64,000 nt of DNA from Enterococcus pallens ATCC BAA-351 (GCF_000407485.1 NZ_ASWD01000004.1:62001-126000), one strand, 5' to 3'; shown: positions 1-8,610, counted from the first letter of the stretch. The notes: generated from the sequence alone by a model not told the origin. Numbers and translations are program-made.

Positions 1-372
1 GATGCAGCTTTGATTTCCGCTAGCCGCTCCCTGTGTCAATTCTCCAAAGGCTGCCGCATTGACGTCAGTTGTCCATGCGATCGGAATGTCGTATCGTCGT
101 TTTAACGCACCTAAAAAATCAAAGTTCGTCCAACCCGGCTTGGGTGTCGCTAGAATATGTCCATAGTTTTCTTGCCCTTTTCGCACACCAATCGGACCAA
201 AAGAACCCACGCCCAAAGCAGTCAAAGGAAAGCGGTCAAAAAAAGTAAACACCTCTGCTAAAGTTTCTGCTGGCGTAGTTGTAGGGATAGCTATTCGCTC
301 AACAATTTCCAATTCTTGATTTGCCACGGCACAAACAAATTTAGTACCGCCAGCTTCGATTCCGCCAATCAT
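1..372 (-). CDS. ROK-family fructokinase, N-terminal part (cut by window edge)
   Basis: The frame opens with ATG at 372 after a GAGGAGG ribosome binding site and runs off the left edge, so 124 residues are visible. The N-terminus reads MIGGIEAGGTKFVCAV, the ATP-binding DxGxT-type loop (here EAGGTK) of ROK sugar kinases. A second block, GVGSFGPIGV, and a TDVNAAAFGE block follow as in bacterial fructokinases. It would phosphorylate a hexose, most likely fructose, in the cytoplasm. It sits downstream of and on the same strand as two class II aldolases and a fructose-type PTS, so a role in the same sugar pathway is inferred. The substrate cannot be fixed because the C-terminal half is missing. 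Confidence 0.8.
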   Translation of the reverse strand, partial: MIGGIEAGGTKFVCAVANQELEIVERIAIPTTTPAETLAEVFTFFDRFPLTALGVGSFGPIGVRKGQENYGHILATPKPGWTNFDFLGALKRRYDIPIAWTTDVNAAAFGELTQGAASGNQSCI

Positions 373-428
373 TATTTTCCTCCTCTAATAAAGAGGTTGT
401 GACAAAAGCGTTCAGCTCCGAGAAATAC

Positions 429-475
429 GCCGAATAATCCGAAAATGGCTTTTCATATTTTTGTGATTATTCGGC
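429..475. repeat. Inverted repeat in an intergenic repeat-like element
   Basis: GCCGAATAATC at 429-439 is the perfect inverse of GATTATTCGGC at 465-475. The 243-bp gap between the kinase and the aldolase contains this arm pair and a second hairpin at 580-608, and no ORF with a ribosome binding site. The layout resembles a short non-coding interspersed repeat, but other copies cannot be looked for here. Confidence 0.45.
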
Positions 476-579
476 TTATTTCCGAAAGCCTTCAAAGACT
501 TGCTCTTTAGAGCTTAGCATTTGATGAGATCGGAACGAAGTGTAGAACTGCTTTAGTCACACCGATTATTCGTTATGAA

Positions 580-608
580 GAGGCTGTGATGGATGATATC
601 ACAGCCTC
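580..608. terminator. Strong hairpin just downstream of the aldolase gene
   Basis: GAGGCTGTGAT at 580-590 pairs with ATCACAGCCTC at 598-608. It lies 8 bp beyond the stop codon of the minus-strand aldolase, the right place for a terminator. The T-run, however, lies on the plus-strand side (TCTGTTTTT), so termination in the minus direction is uncertain. Confidence 0.45.
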
Positions 609-615
609 TCTGTTT

Positions 616-1515
616 TTATGCTTGCTCTTGTCTCCAAGGTTGAACATTTTTGTCACGATAAACTTTAGCTTGTCCGATTGAGTTGAACAATTCCATTTTT
701 TGTTTAACAACTGCTTTAGCTGCATCGATACATTCTGGATAGATCGCATTGGCATCCCATAATTCAGTTGTCGACAGAATTTCTCGGCATTTTTTATAGA
801 AAGCATATTTGTAATCAGAAGAAATATTAACCTTTTGAATCCCGATTTGTACGGCTTTGGCAATTTCTTCATCCGGGTTTGCAGACCCGCCGTGCAAGAC
901 TAATGGAATATCTACTCGGTCTTTAATTTCCTGCAGAACATCCATCTTTAATTGCGGTTTAATATTTTTCGGATAAATTCCGTGTGCTGTTCCGATAGCA
1001 ACTGCTAAGGTATCAATCCCGGTTTTTTCGATAAATTCTTCTGCATCTTCTGGCTTAGTGTAAATAACTTCCGACACACCGCCTTCAATGGTAGTTCCAG
1101 TATTCCCGATCGTCCCTAATTCGCCCTCTACTGATACACCAATTTTGTGGCAAACATCGACAACTTCTTTCGTAATAGCAATATTTTCCTCGAATGGCAG
1201 CAGCGAACCGTCAATCATGACAGAGCTGAAGCCGCAATGGATCGCCCGCATAATACTTGCTAGATTATCCCCATGGTCCATATGGATGACAAATGGCACT
1301 GAGCTGTTTTTGGCACGAGATACGGCATATTGGAAGAATTCATCTTTGGTAAAATCCAATTCAGTCGGGTGCACCGCAATAATGGCTGGCGCATCATTTT
1401 CTTCAGCAGCTTCGATTACAACTCTTAAAAAGTTGCTGTCTGCAACATTGAAGGCTCCTACAGCGAATTTTTCCTCTTTAGCAATTTCCAACATTTGATT
1501 CATATTGATTAACAT
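616..1515 (-). CDS. Class II ketose-bisphosphate aldolase (first of two)
   Basis: The 299-residue protein has the class II (zinc) aldolase signatures: HMDHGDN near residue 79, VEGELGTIG, GTAHGIY with a metal-binding His near 178, and VLHGGSANPDEEI near 208. These enzymes cleave fructose- or tagatose-bisphosphate to triose phosphates in the cytosol. It is the last aldolase of a minus-strand operon, 15 bp after a paralogous aldolase and downstream of a fructose-type PTS. Two adjacent diverged aldolases suggest either different substrates or a heteromeric enzyme like GatY/GatZ, but both copies keep the metal ligands. The exact substrate is not determined. A 136-residue frame on the other strand is a shadow. 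Confidence 0.85.
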   Translation of the reverse strand: MLINMNQMLEIAKEEKFAVGAFNVADSNFLRVVIEAAEENDAPAIIAVHPTELDFTKDEFFQYAVSRAKNSSVPFVIHMDHGDNLASIMRAIHCGFSSVMIDGSLLPFEENIAITKEVVDVCHKIGVSVEGELGTIGNTGTTIEGGVSEVIYTKPEDAEEFIEKTGIDTLAVAIGTAHGIYPKNIKPQLKMDVLQEIKDRVDIPLVLHGGSANPDEEIAKAVQIGIQKVNISSDYKYAFYKKCREILSTTELWDANAIYPECIDAAKAVVKQKMELFNSIGQAKVYRDKNVQPWRQEQA

Positions 1516-1530
1516 TTGGCATAGACTCCT

Positions 1531-2385
1531 CTATAGTGATTTATTTTTAGAACCCGAAAGCTCTATATACTGTTTAACAACTGCTTTACCGGCGGCCATC
1601 GTGTGATGGATTAAGGTTGGATAATCTACCTCTGGGTTATTGGTCAGCTGCTCTCTAACATCCTGCAGCTGTCCCTTCATAAAGTCAGAACCCACATTGA
1701 TTTTGTTAATACCTAGTTCGATTGATTTCAAAATATTTTCGGTACCTGCTCCTGATCCGCCATGGAGAACCAACGGCAAATTCGTCGCAGCTTTGATTTT
1801 CTCAACGATATCAAAACGGAATTCTGGTACATAGCCTTCTGGATAATTTCCGTGGCTCGAGCCATAGGACAGGGCCAGACAATCTACTCCCGTTTCTTGA
1901 ATAAAACGAATTGCATCGTCTGGATCGGTATACATGTCATCATTGGTAAAATGATCGCCAGCCACCGCCCCCATATCACCAACCTCGGCTTCAACACTAG
2001 CATTGTAAATTTCTGCCAGTTCCACCATCGCTTTAGTGATTCGAATATTTTCATCCAACGAATACATAGACGCATCCATCATGACACTAGAGAACCCTTC
2101 ATGAAGACATTGCTTGACGAAAGCCACATCCTGTCCATGATCCAAATTAATCGCGACCTCTACTTTGGCATTATTAGCCATGCGAATAATCGGCTGGGTT
2201 AAATAGCGATGATCCAAGTGTTCCTTCAAATGATCCTGCAGTAAATCAATAATAATTGGTGCGTGCAGCTCTTCGGCGGCTTCAATCACCGCTTTAGCGG
2301 TTTCTAGATTGAAGCAGTTTATTGCCATGACTGCATACTTTTCTTCATTCGCTTTCTGCAGCATTTCCTTCATTGAGACATACAT
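1531..2385 (-). CDS. Class II ketose-bisphosphate aldolase (second of two)
   Basis: This 284-residue aldolase is a paralogue of its downstream neighbour. It shows INLDHGQD, VEAEVGDMG, LSYGSSHGNYP and VLHGGSGAGTEN, which carry the zinc ligands and phosphate-binding glycines of the class II family. The start ATG follows a GGAGAT site. The gene lies 16 bp after the PTS EIIC stop codon, so it is surely cotranscribed with the transporter. In the GYGSS/GTAHG segment it differs from its neighbour, which may reflect a different sugar-phosphate stereochemistry. This is inference; nothing in the sequence names the substrate. Confidence 0.85.
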   Translation of the reverse strand: MYVSMKEMLQKANEEKYAVMAINCFNLETAKAVIEAAEELHAPIIIDLLQDHLKEHLDHRYLTQPIIRMANNAKVEVAINLDHGQDVAFVKQCLHEGFSSVMMDASMYSLDENIRITKAMVELAEIYNASVEAEVGDMGAVAGDHFTNDDMYTDPDDAIRFIQETGVDCLALSYGSSHGNYPEGYVPEFRFDIVEKIKAATNLPLVLHGGSGAGTENILKSIELGINKINVGSDFMKGQLQDVREQLTNNPEVDYPTLIHHTMAAGKAVVKQYIELSGSKNKSL

Positions 2386-2401
2386 GTGCCAGATCTCCTT
2401 T

Positions 2402-3484
2402 TTAGCTTAGTTTAATAGAAGAAAAATCAACATCTTCCTCTTCTTCATCGACAACTGGCGCTTCTACTGGTTCCTTCTTCAAGACAAACAACAGAACGCC
2501 GGTGATGGCAGAACCGATTAATAAAGCCAGCGTGAATTTCAACGGATCGGTCATCGCAGGAATGATGAAGACGCCACCTGATGGTACTGGTGAACCCACG
2601 CCCCAGCTCATGCTTAAGCCGCCACCAATCGCTGCCCCAGCAACACAAGAAACAATTACACGAATTGGGTCAACAGCAGCAATCGGAATAACTCCTTCTG
2701 TGATCATACATAAGCCCATTGGGAAGGCAATTTTGATATTGTCTTGTTCTTCCTTGGAATATTTCGGTTTGCGGAATACTCGTGACAACACCCAAGAAAT
2801 TGTTACACCAAATGGCGGTACCATTGAAGCTAAAACCTTCACTGCTTCTGGTTCTTGAATACCTTCCAGCAGCATACCATCTGCAAACAAAGAAGCGACC
2901 TTATTCACCGGACCACCAAAGTCAAAGGCAGCCATTCCACCAACAATTGATCCAAACAAGAATTTACCAGAGCCCTGCAAGCCAACTAAGAACTCAGTAA
3001 GGGCTTCTGTGGCCCAAACAATAGGTACACCAATGACAAAGAACATCAATAACCCGATAATTAAGGTAGATAATAGCGGAACAATCATCATTGGCATCAG
3101 ACCTTGGGCCCACACTGGAACTTTTAGGTTTTTGACTAGGAATAGTACGAAGAAACCAACTAGATAACCACCTAACATGCCGCCTAAGAAACCAGCACCG
3201 ATGGAATTAGCAATTAGCCCCATAAAAAGACCTGGTCCAATCCCCGGACGGTCAGCGATGGAATAAGCAATGGCTCCTGAGATAACTGGTGCCAAAAGCC
3301 CCATACCTAGCACACCTAGTGAAACCAACGCATCAGGTACAGAATACGCAGCCTTGTAATCTTCAATTACGGCTCCACCTGTTAAGTTCCCGATAGCAAT
3401 CAATAACCCCGCTGTAACAACCACTGGCAACATATAGGAAATTGCCGTCAATGCATGTTTTTTCAGTTGCAGTTTTTTCATCAT
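2402..3484 (-). CDS. PTS fructose-type transporter, EIIC subunit
   Basis: A 360-residue, strongly hydrophobic protein with about eight to ten membrane segments. It has the fructose-family EIIC features: AISYMLPVVVTAGLLIA at the start, PGIGPGLFMG, a GGPVNKVA block near residue 190, and an EGVIPIAA block near 262. The C-terminus ends in an acidic tail (EEEEDVDFSS). It forms the membrane channel for sugar uptake; phosphate comes from the separate EIIB and EIIA proteins encoded just upstream. Splitting of A, B and C into three proteins is common for fructose-family PTS of unknown substrate in Firmicutes. Confidence 0.9.
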   Translation of the reverse strand: MMKKLQLKKHALTAISYMLPVVVTAGLLIAIGNLTGGAVIEDYKAAYSVPDALVSLGVLGMGLLAPVISGAIAYSIADRPGIGPGLFMGLIANSIGAGFLGGMLGGYLVGFFVLFLVKNLKVPVWAQGLMPMMIVPLLSTLIIGLLMFFVIGVPIVWATEALTEFLVGLQGSGKFLFGSIVGGMAAFDFGGPVNKVASLFADGMLLEGIQEPEAVKVLASMVPPFGVTISWVLSRVFRKPKYSKEEQDNIKIAFPMGLCMITEGVIPIAAVDPIRVIVSCVAGAAIGGGLSMSWGVGSPVPSGGVFIIPAMTDPLKFTLALLIGSAITGVLLFVLKKEPVEAPVVDEEEEDVDFSSIKLS

Positions 3485-3505
3485 TTTTTCGTCCCCCTTA
3501 TTTTT

Positions 3506-3820
3506 TTATGCCTTCATTACTTCCTCTTCGATTTTGTTGATTAAGCCTTTCGGTGCTTTAATCACCATGCTGGTTGGAATTTCAACTACCTTTTTGTCCT
3601 TGAAGCGGTCCTTCCCTCCAATCTTAATATCGGCGGCAATAATTACTACATCCGCTTCTTTAATTTCCTGAGCAGATAATTCATCCTCGGTTCCAATCGT
3701 TCCTTGCGTCTCAATGTGGATCACATGCCCCAAGCTTCTAGCAGCAGTCTCTAATTTCTTTTTTGCAATGTACGTATGGGCAATCCCTGAGGTACATGCA
3801 GCTACTCCAACAATTTTCAT
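3506..3820 (-). CDS. PTS fructose-type EIIB subunit
   Basis: This 104-residue cytoplasmic protein begins MKIVGVAACTSGIAHTYIA, the typical P-loop-like phospho-cysteine motif of fructose EIIB with the phosphorylated Cys at residue 9. It accepts phosphate from EIIA and passes it to the incoming sugar at EIIC. The length matches the family. It lies 22 bp upstream of the EIIC gene in the same operon, with a good AAGGAGG site before the ATG. Confidence 0.9.
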   Translation of the reverse strand: MKIVGVAACTSGIAHTYIAKKKLETAARSLGHVIHIETQGTIGTEDELSAQEIKEADVVIIAADIKIGGKDRFKDKKVVEIPTSMVIKAPKGLINKIEEEVMKA

Positions 3821-3915
3821 GATAAAATTCCTCCTTCTTATTTGACGAACCAGAGAATCGAAAGTAGTTAGCTGAACGCCGTTTAACTATCGATTCTGCC
3901 GGTTAAATGACTTTT

Positions 3916-4401
3916 TTATTCCTCGGGTTCTTTTGATAACAGCTCCAGCATCTCGGCTTTGGTTTCAGCAGAGATCATGTTTTCAATAAACTCTTCATCA
4001 GCCAGCAGCATTGCTACTTTCTGCAGCAGCTTGATGTGCATGGTGTTGGCATCAGTATTTCTGACTGCAAACAGGATAATTACTTGTACAGGTTCTTCAT
4101 CCAGTGATTCCCATTCAATCGGCTGTTTAGTTTTCCCTACTACTAAGGATGTTTGACTGACACTGTCCGATTTGCCGTGAGGAATCGCAATCCCGTTACC
4201 GATCCCGGTCATGCCTTCCGTTTCTCGTTTGAAGACATCCGCCGAGAAACCTGCCACATCAGTCACAATTCCCTTTTCGGCTAACAACTCAGTTAACTCG
4301 ATAATGGCTGCTTTTTTGTCTTTTGCCTCCATTTCTAAAGTGATCAAATCTTCGGTAATTACATCGGCAATACTGAAATCTTCCATCATGTTTTTTGTCA
4401 T
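3916..4401 (-). CDS. PTS fructose/mannitol-type EIIA subunit
   Basis: The 161-residue protein matches the EIIA-2 (fructose/mannitol) family. IGNGIAIPHGKSDSV near residue 71 holds the active histidine (IPHGK), and IILFAVRNTDANTMHIKLLQKVAMLL follows. It is phosphorylated by HPr and hands the phosphate to the EIIB encoded downstream. Its ATG overlaps the stop codon of the PRD regulator (TGATG), which implies translational coupling. In many PRD regulators an EIIA domain is fused at the C-terminus; here it is a separate protein, so it may also take part in regulating its neighbour. Confidence 0.9.
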   Translation of the reverse strand: MTKNMMEDFSIADVITEDLITLEMEAKDKKAAIIELTELLAEKGIVTDVAGFSADVFKRETEGMTGIGNGIAIPHGKSDSVSQTSLVVGKTKQPIEWESLDEEPVQVIILFAVRNTDANTMHIKLLQKVAMLLADEEFIENMISAETKAEMLELLSKEPEE

Positions 4402-5873
4402 CAGTTAATCTCTCCTAACATTTCCTTCACTCGTTTTTCATCTTGTTTGGTAAAGACAGAATTTACTAAAATGGTTGGTACCTGCATGTCTACATTTAAA
4501 TGAACCGTGGTTAATACTAAATCAATATTGTGATATTCGTGGGCTTTCTTTTGGTATTGCCTTGAGGATAATACATCAACTATTTCTAATTCAGGAAAGG
4601 CTTTGCGAACCTTCACCTTCAACAGCTCTGATGTTCCTACACCGCTGCTGCACATAATCAGCACTCGTTTTTTAGCATTGATCATCTCTTTGTACTTCAC
4701 AAAATAGAGGGTTAAAAAACCAATCTCGTCTTCTGATATTTCGTTCACTTGGAAAACTTCTTGAACCTCTTGACTTACCTGCTTCACCTGGTTAAAAACC
4801 TCGCGGTATTCCAGCTTAATATCGTTTAACAAATCATTTTTGACAATAATTTCGTTTTTTAAGCGGTACAGCATCGGCTCAACATGTTCATACAAATCTT
4901 GCTGATTAGGCTGTTGATCAATGCGAATCCCCATCAGCTCACTCATTCGTTTCGAAAAGTAATCCGTCATTTTTAGCGCTGTTTGCGATTTACGCGTGAC
5001 TTTGATCTGTTCGTTTTCGATCCGGGAGGAAATGAGATACTGAAAAAGATAAAAGGTTTCGCTTTCCGGCAAAACAAGATTTAAGTAGTCATTCATTTTG
5101 CCAATCACCTTTTCCGATAAACGATACAATTCAGCATAGCGATCAATTAGCTTCTCCTCTTCCTTGTCCAGCAATTCAAAAGGCTGATCACCGCGAATCT
5201 CGCCTTCTCTTACACGCTTGATCAAGATGTAGATGTGAGAAAAAATATTCATGTTGTAGGGATAAACAATCCCGCTCTTCAATTCACTCTCGATAAACTC
5301 CAGCAGCGAAGTGATAAAATTAATATCATACGCACTGATCTTGTGCTTCTGGGTGGTAAAATCAGCATCCCATAGGGTATTGGTACTTAAAAGTCCATTA
5401 ACCACCTTGCGAATATTTTTCTCATGTCCTTCAATCGCAATCCGCTGCCCCTTTTTAATTAGCTTCAGCTGATACTCTTTTAGGAACTCTGCGATGCGAG
5501 TCAGGTCGCTGCTGATCACGGTGTCGCTTACGTAATAAGGGGAAAAAAGTTCCTGGATCAATACTTTGCGCGGCGACTTAAACAGCAAAGTCAGTAAAAT
5601 AGCATTTCGCCGCTCTCGAGGTCCCTGAGCCTGACTATCGTTGCGTTTTTGGACACTTTCGCTTAAATACTTTTCATAATCTAAGCGAAATCCTTTCCCC
5701 ACCTCTGAAACAATAATCTCACCTGTTTCGGAAGCTTCGTTGATTTTCTTGATGGTACGATAAATCGTTTTGGTCGAAACATTGGCAAATTCAGCTAATT
5801 CTTGACCGGTTAGTGTCATTCCATGTTTGATAAACAACTCAATCAATTGTGTTTCTCGCTTACTTAGCTGCAT
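4401..5873 (-). CDS. PRD-containing PTS-responsive transcriptional regulator (BglG/MtlR type)
   Basis: I choose the ATG at 5873, which has AAGGAGG with 7-nt spacing; the longer frame up to 6029 has no such site. The 490-residue product has an N-terminal HTH (LTGQELAEFANVSTKTIYRTIKKI, residues 16-40), a central region with PRD-like helices, and a C-terminal EIIB-like domain with the RVLIMCSSGVGTSELL phospho-cysteine loop. Such regulators are switched by PTS phosphorylation and control the adjacent PTS operon. It lacks the C-terminal EIIA domain found in LicR/MtlR; that domain is the next gene. A catabolite (cre-like) site lies upstream. Confidence 0.85.
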   Translation of the reverse strand: MQLSKRETQLIELFIKHGMTLTGQELAEFANVSTKTIYRTIKKINEASETGEIIVSEVGKGFRLDYEKYLSESVQKRNDSQAQGPRERRNAILLTLLFKSPRKVLIQELFSPYYVSDTVISSDLTRIAEFLKEYQLKLIKKGQRIAIEGHEKNIRKVVNGLLSTNTLWDADFTTQKHKISAYDINFITSLLEFIESELKSGIVYPYNMNIFSHIYILIKRVREGEIRGDQPFELLDKEEEKLIDRYAELYRLSEKVIGKMNDYLNLVLPESETFYLFQYLISSRIENEQIKVTRKSQTALKMTDYFSKRMSELMGIRIDQQPNQQDLYEHVEPMLYRLKNEIIVKNDLLNDIKLEYREVFNQVKQVSQEVQEVFQVNEISEDEIGFLTLYFVKYKEMINAKKRVLIMCSSGVGTSELLKVKVRKAFPELEIVDVLSSRQYQKKAHEYHNIDLVLTTVHLNVDMQVPTILVNSVFTKQDEKRVKEMLGEIN

Positions 5874-5955
5874 GTTGTCAACCTCCTTGTCCTTACTATA
5901 AGTTTTTTTTGGAACCGCAAACATTTTCTTGTGTCCATTAAAGTGGACATCAAAA

Positions 5956-5969
5956 AGCAATCGCTTACA
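5956..5969 (-). promoter_or_regulatory. Candidate cre (CcpA) site upstream of the PTS operon
   Basis: On the minus strand the sequence TGTAAGCGATTGCT fits the cre consensus TGWAANCGNTNWCA at 12 of 14 positions. It lies about 85 bp upstream of the regulator start codon, where CcpA could repress the sugar operon. The call rests on sequence only. Confidence 0.4.
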
Positions 5970-6060
5970 AAAATTGATAAGAGTTGTGAGTTTAAAATAA
6001 CCATGGTTGGCTAGTGATGTCAATGTCATTGCGAGGAAATTTCAAATTGCAGAACAAAAA

Positions 6061-6111
6061 AAAGACTTGTCTTAGACAAAGGAAATTTCTTTGTTAAGAC
6101 CAGTCTTTTAG
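6061..6111 (-). terminator. Rho-independent terminator of luxS
   Basis: The minus strand reads AAAGACTGGTCTTAACAAAG, a short loop, then the complementary arm and TTTTTTTT. It begins about 20 bp past the luxS stop codon and is a canonical intrinsic terminator. Confidence 0.85.
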
Positions 6112-6129
6112 GGAATAATTTTTATTGAT

Positions 6130-6603
6130 TTACACCACATGTCGTTCAAACGCATCATCGCTGATACCCTCAGCTAACACCAGCTTCGCGTATTCCTTTG
6201 CACCAAACAGTGAATGATCGCGATAATTGCCACAGCTTTCAATATCCACCCCTTGGACATCTTCCCACTGAGTTTCGTTGACAATGGTTGTCAGTACATC
6301 CGTTAAGGCTTTCGCTACTTCGGTTGAGCTTGGTACGCCCCAAGTAATTAGATGGAAGCCAGTACGGCAGCCAAAGGGGGAAATATCAATAATGCCGTCT
6401 AAACGGTCTCGCAATAAATCAGCCAATAAATGTTCCAGAGTATGAATGGCTCCAGTTGGTATTTCTTTTTCGTTGGGCTGCAAAAATCGCAGGTCATAAT
6501 TGGCGATCACATCGCCCTTTACCCCAGATTCCTCTGCAATTAATCGAACATAGGGGGCCTTGACCTTCGTGTGATCCAGGGTAAAACTTTCTACTTCTGC
6601 CAT
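6130..6603 (-). CDS. luxS: S-ribosylhomocysteine lyase LuxS
   Basis: At 157 residues it has the full length of LuxS. The zinc site is present: HTLEH with His54 and His58, and a third ligand Cys in [10 protein letters not shown] near residue 123. The catalytic cysteine is in SPFGCRTGF near residue 79. LuxS splits S-ribosylhomocysteine into homocysteine and DPD, the precursor of AI-2, in the activated methyl cycle. The ATG at 6603 follows AGGAGG. It is monocistronic, with its own terminator behind and a T-box leader in front, which links it to amino-acid (probably methionine) supply. Confidence 0.97.
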   Translation of the reverse strand: MAEVESFTLDHTKVKAPYVRLIAEESGVKGDVIANYDLRFLQPNEKEIPTGAIHTLEHLLADLLRDRLDGIIDISPFGCRTGFHLITWGVPSSTEVAKALTDVLTTIVNETQWEDVQGVDIESCGNYRDHSLFGAKEYAKLVLAEGISDDAFERHVV

Positions 6604-6619
6604 GTTGATTCCTCCTAAT

Positions 6620-6900
6620 TTTTTTTAAATAAAAAAGTCCTTTTACCAGTTACGACTGATAAAAGGACGATTGCACGTGGTACCACCTTTTTTCGAGAGC
6701 CAAGCTCTCCTTACGCCAACAACAAATAGTAATTGGCAGTCAAAATATCGATTGACTACACCGAAGACGCCTACCTATCGGCGACTTTTCCTCAGAGACC
6801 ATCTTCATCTTGTTTCCGTGGTTCTTTTCACCATTTAGAACCTCTCTGCAACGTTTTCCAAGACTACTCTTCTCTTCAAGGGAAGGATTATTTCTCTTGA
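6620..6900 (-). promoter_or_regulatory. T-box leader controlling luxS (probably methionine-specific)
   Basis: The minus-strand leader contains AAGGTGGTACCACG (6676-6689), the conserved T-box/antiterminator bulge that binds the free tRNA acceptor end. A terminator follows (GTCCTTTTATCAG to TAAAAGGAC plus T6, 6631-6668), and then the luxS ribosome binding site. Further upstream lies a long stem I region with AGAGAGG and GAAGATGG elements. AUG triplets occur in the part expected to hold the specifier, which fits tRNA-Met and the enzyme's place in the methionine cycle. The specifier loop was not folded, so the amino acid is inferred. Confidence 0.88.
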
Positions 6901-6905
6901 GGAAT

Positions 6906-6934
6906 ACTTTACGGCAAACTTAATAGCCTGTCAA
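6906..6934 (-). promoter_or_regulatory. Promoter of the T-box-luxS transcript
   Basis: Minus strand TTGACA (6934-6929), a 17-bp spacer and TAAAGT (6911-6906). This is a near-consensus vegetative promoter placed just before the T-box leader. Confidence 0.75.
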
Positions 6935-6985
6935 CGGCAGCTGTTATAGCTTTTTTTGATAAGCTGTCATCGAAAAAACAGCTGC

Positions 6986-7723
6986 TTACTTAAGCATCCA
7001 GCCGCCATCCACAGGTAAAACAACTCCCTGTAGATAACTTGCTCCTTCACTAGCCAAAAATAACGTAGCGTTCGCTACTTCCTGCGGTTCAGCCCAGCGT
7101 TTCATTGGCGTTTCCTTTGCCACCCATTCAGCCATTGCGCCATCTCCTGCAAAATCAGTCGCATTCATCGGGGTCTTGATTGCGCCTGGCGCCAGCGCAT
7201 TTACCCGAATACCCTCCTGTGCATAATCCAAGGCCAGCTGCTTCGTGTATCCAACAACTGCGTGTTTAGCCATTGTATAAGCTGCACCACCACCTCCGGC
7301 AATCAAACCGGCAATCGAAGCCATATTCACAATCACTCCTGATTTACGTGCCAGCATTTGTGGTAAAAATAAATTGGTTAGCCGATAAATACTCGTGACA
7401 TTGGTTTGAAACACCTTCATCCACAATTCTTCCGATGTGGATAACGTCGGTAAATAGTCGTCCAAAATCCCCGCCGTATTAATCAAGATATCCACATGGG
7501 GATATCTTTTTAAAACTTTTTTAGCGGTGTTTTCCACCTGTGATTTCTCACTAAGATCGACTTGATAAGGAAAAAAATTGGTCGCTTCCTCCATTGGCTG
7601 TCGATCCAAACCGACAACAGTGGCTCCTTGTGCTAAAAAAGCCTTGGCTTGGGCTTGCCCAATTCCTGAAGCAGCACCAGAAATGACTACCACTTTCCCG
7701 ACGAATTCCAAATAGCGGATCAT
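6986..7723 (-). CDS. Short-chain dehydrogenase/reductase (FabG-like)
   Basis: A 245-residue classical SDR. It has the nucleotide-binding SGAASGIGQ loop near residue 15, NTAGIL near 82, a catalytic Ser in NMASIAGLIAGG, and YTMAKH with the active Tyr and Lys near 152-156. It ends PVDGGWMLK as in 3-oxoacyl-ACP reductase-like SDRs. It reduces or oxidises a carbonyl/alcohol with NAD(P)H, but the substrate is not evident. Its ATG overlaps the TGA of the DUF2829 gene (ATGA), so the three genes from 8552 to 6986 form a translationally coupled operon. Confidence 0.85.
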   Translation of the reverse strand: MIRYLEFVGKVVVISGAASGIGQAQAKAFLAQGATVVGLDRQPMEEATNFFPYQVDLSEKSQVENTAKKVLKRYPHVDILINTAGILDDYLPTLSTSEELWMKVFQTNVTSIYRLTNLFLPQMLARKSGVIVNMASIAGLIAGGGGAAYTMAKHAVVGYTKQLALDYAQEGIRVNALAPGAIKTPMNATDFAGDGAMAEWVAKETPMKRWAEPQEVANATLFLASEGASYLQGVVLPVDGGWMLK

Positions 7724-7941
7724 TCAACAATCTCCCAGTCCTCAGCCAAAATGTCGCATACCGTTGGTGCAAAGCTGGAAAAGCCTTCATCGGCTGTCTT
7801 GATCAAAAAATACGGAGTTACCGGTGCTTCTTCATATCTTTCGCCTTCCACCAAGGTCACATACAACTCAAACCCGCCCCAGCCTTTGCGAATAATTTTC
7901 TTGCCTTGTTTCAACTGCGGTAAAATTTCTTCAAATGTCAT
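7720..7941 (-). CDS. DUF2829-family small protein
   Basis: I take the start at 7941 (MTFEEILPQLKQGKKIIRKGW), which has CAGGAGG upstream; the longer frame to 8034 overlaps its neighbour deeply and lacks a site. The 73-residue product is rich in aromatic residues and has the core GKKIIRKGWGG...YFLIKTADEGFSSFAPTVCD. It resembles DUF2829 proteins, which are common in Firmicutes and their phages and have no known function. It shares ATGA overlaps at both ends with its operon partners. Confidence 0.7.
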   Translation of the reverse strand: MTFEEILPQLKQGKKIIRKGWGGFELYVTLVEGERYEEAPVTPYFLIKTADEGFSSFAPTVCDILAEDWEIVE

Positions 7942-8552
7942 TCTGCTGCCTCCTGAATAATTGCCTGATAGATGGGCATTAATTGTTGATACGTTTCTAA
8001 CATATAGCTTTTTGCTTTCGCGGGATTTTTCCACAATGAACTGTCTTTTGGAATAATTCGGCCAATTTGGAATTCTCCCTTTTTCACATCACGGAATCTT
8101 ATCAACAGCTTTTCCACTGTTTCTGGTGATAGATCTTGAACTTCGGGTTTCGTATGATCCCCTGATACTTTAAAATCTGGGGATAACTCGCTGAATAGCT
8201 GCAGGTTATCCAACATTTTTTCAGCAATCGCTTGTTCATTCTTCGGCTGATCAATGCACGACAGCCACATAAATACATACTCGGGCCAAATCCCCAGCTG
8301 AAAATGAGGCTCCATTTTATAGCCGCGCTTTTTGCGACTTAAGGCTGACCAAGTGTTTTCTGGCGCATGGGTTGTTCGTCGACGGTGCTGGGCAATGTGG
8401 ATAAAGAATTCTTCCCCAGCGATTGGGGATAACTTCTCCTGAAAATATTCATTCAGCTCCTGAAAAACGGGTTGAATCTCGGAACGAATCGCCGTCATTC
8501 GATTCTCTAAGCCATCTATTTCAAATACCTTGAAGCTTTCTTCATTAAACAT
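7938..8552 (-). CDS. DUF1054/UPF0637 family protein
   Basis: The 204-residue cytoplasmic protein matches the UPF0637 (DUF1054, YktB-like) family. It has GEEFFIHIAQHRRRTTHAPENTW near residue 46, KRGYKMEPHFQLGIW near 75, and a C-terminal LKF/IGRIIPK segment. The family is conserved in Bacilli, and structures are known, but the biochemical role is not. It heads the DUF1054-DUF2829-SDR operon; its stop codon overlaps the next start. The start follows AGGAGG. Confidence 0.85.
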   Translation of the reverse strand: MFNEESFKVFEIDGLENRMTAIRSEIQPVFQELNEYFQEKLSPIAGEEFFIHIAQHRRRTTHAPENTWSALSRKKRGYKMEPHFQLGIWPEYVFMWLSCIDQPKNEQAIAEKMLDNLQLFSELSPDFKVSGDHTKPEVQDLSPETVEKLLIRFRDVKKGEFQIGRIIPKDSSLWKNPAKAKSYMLETYQQLMPIYQAIIQEAAE

Positions 8553-8610
8553 GCTTTTTCCTCCTGCTAAAATTCAGTACACAACTAGTGTACCTGTTTT
8601 GGGGACAAAG

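Noticed and set aside
1088-1498. A 136-residue open frame antisense to the first aldolase gene
   Set aside because: It lies wholly within a strongly supported aldolase gene on the other strand and has no ribosome binding site or family motif.
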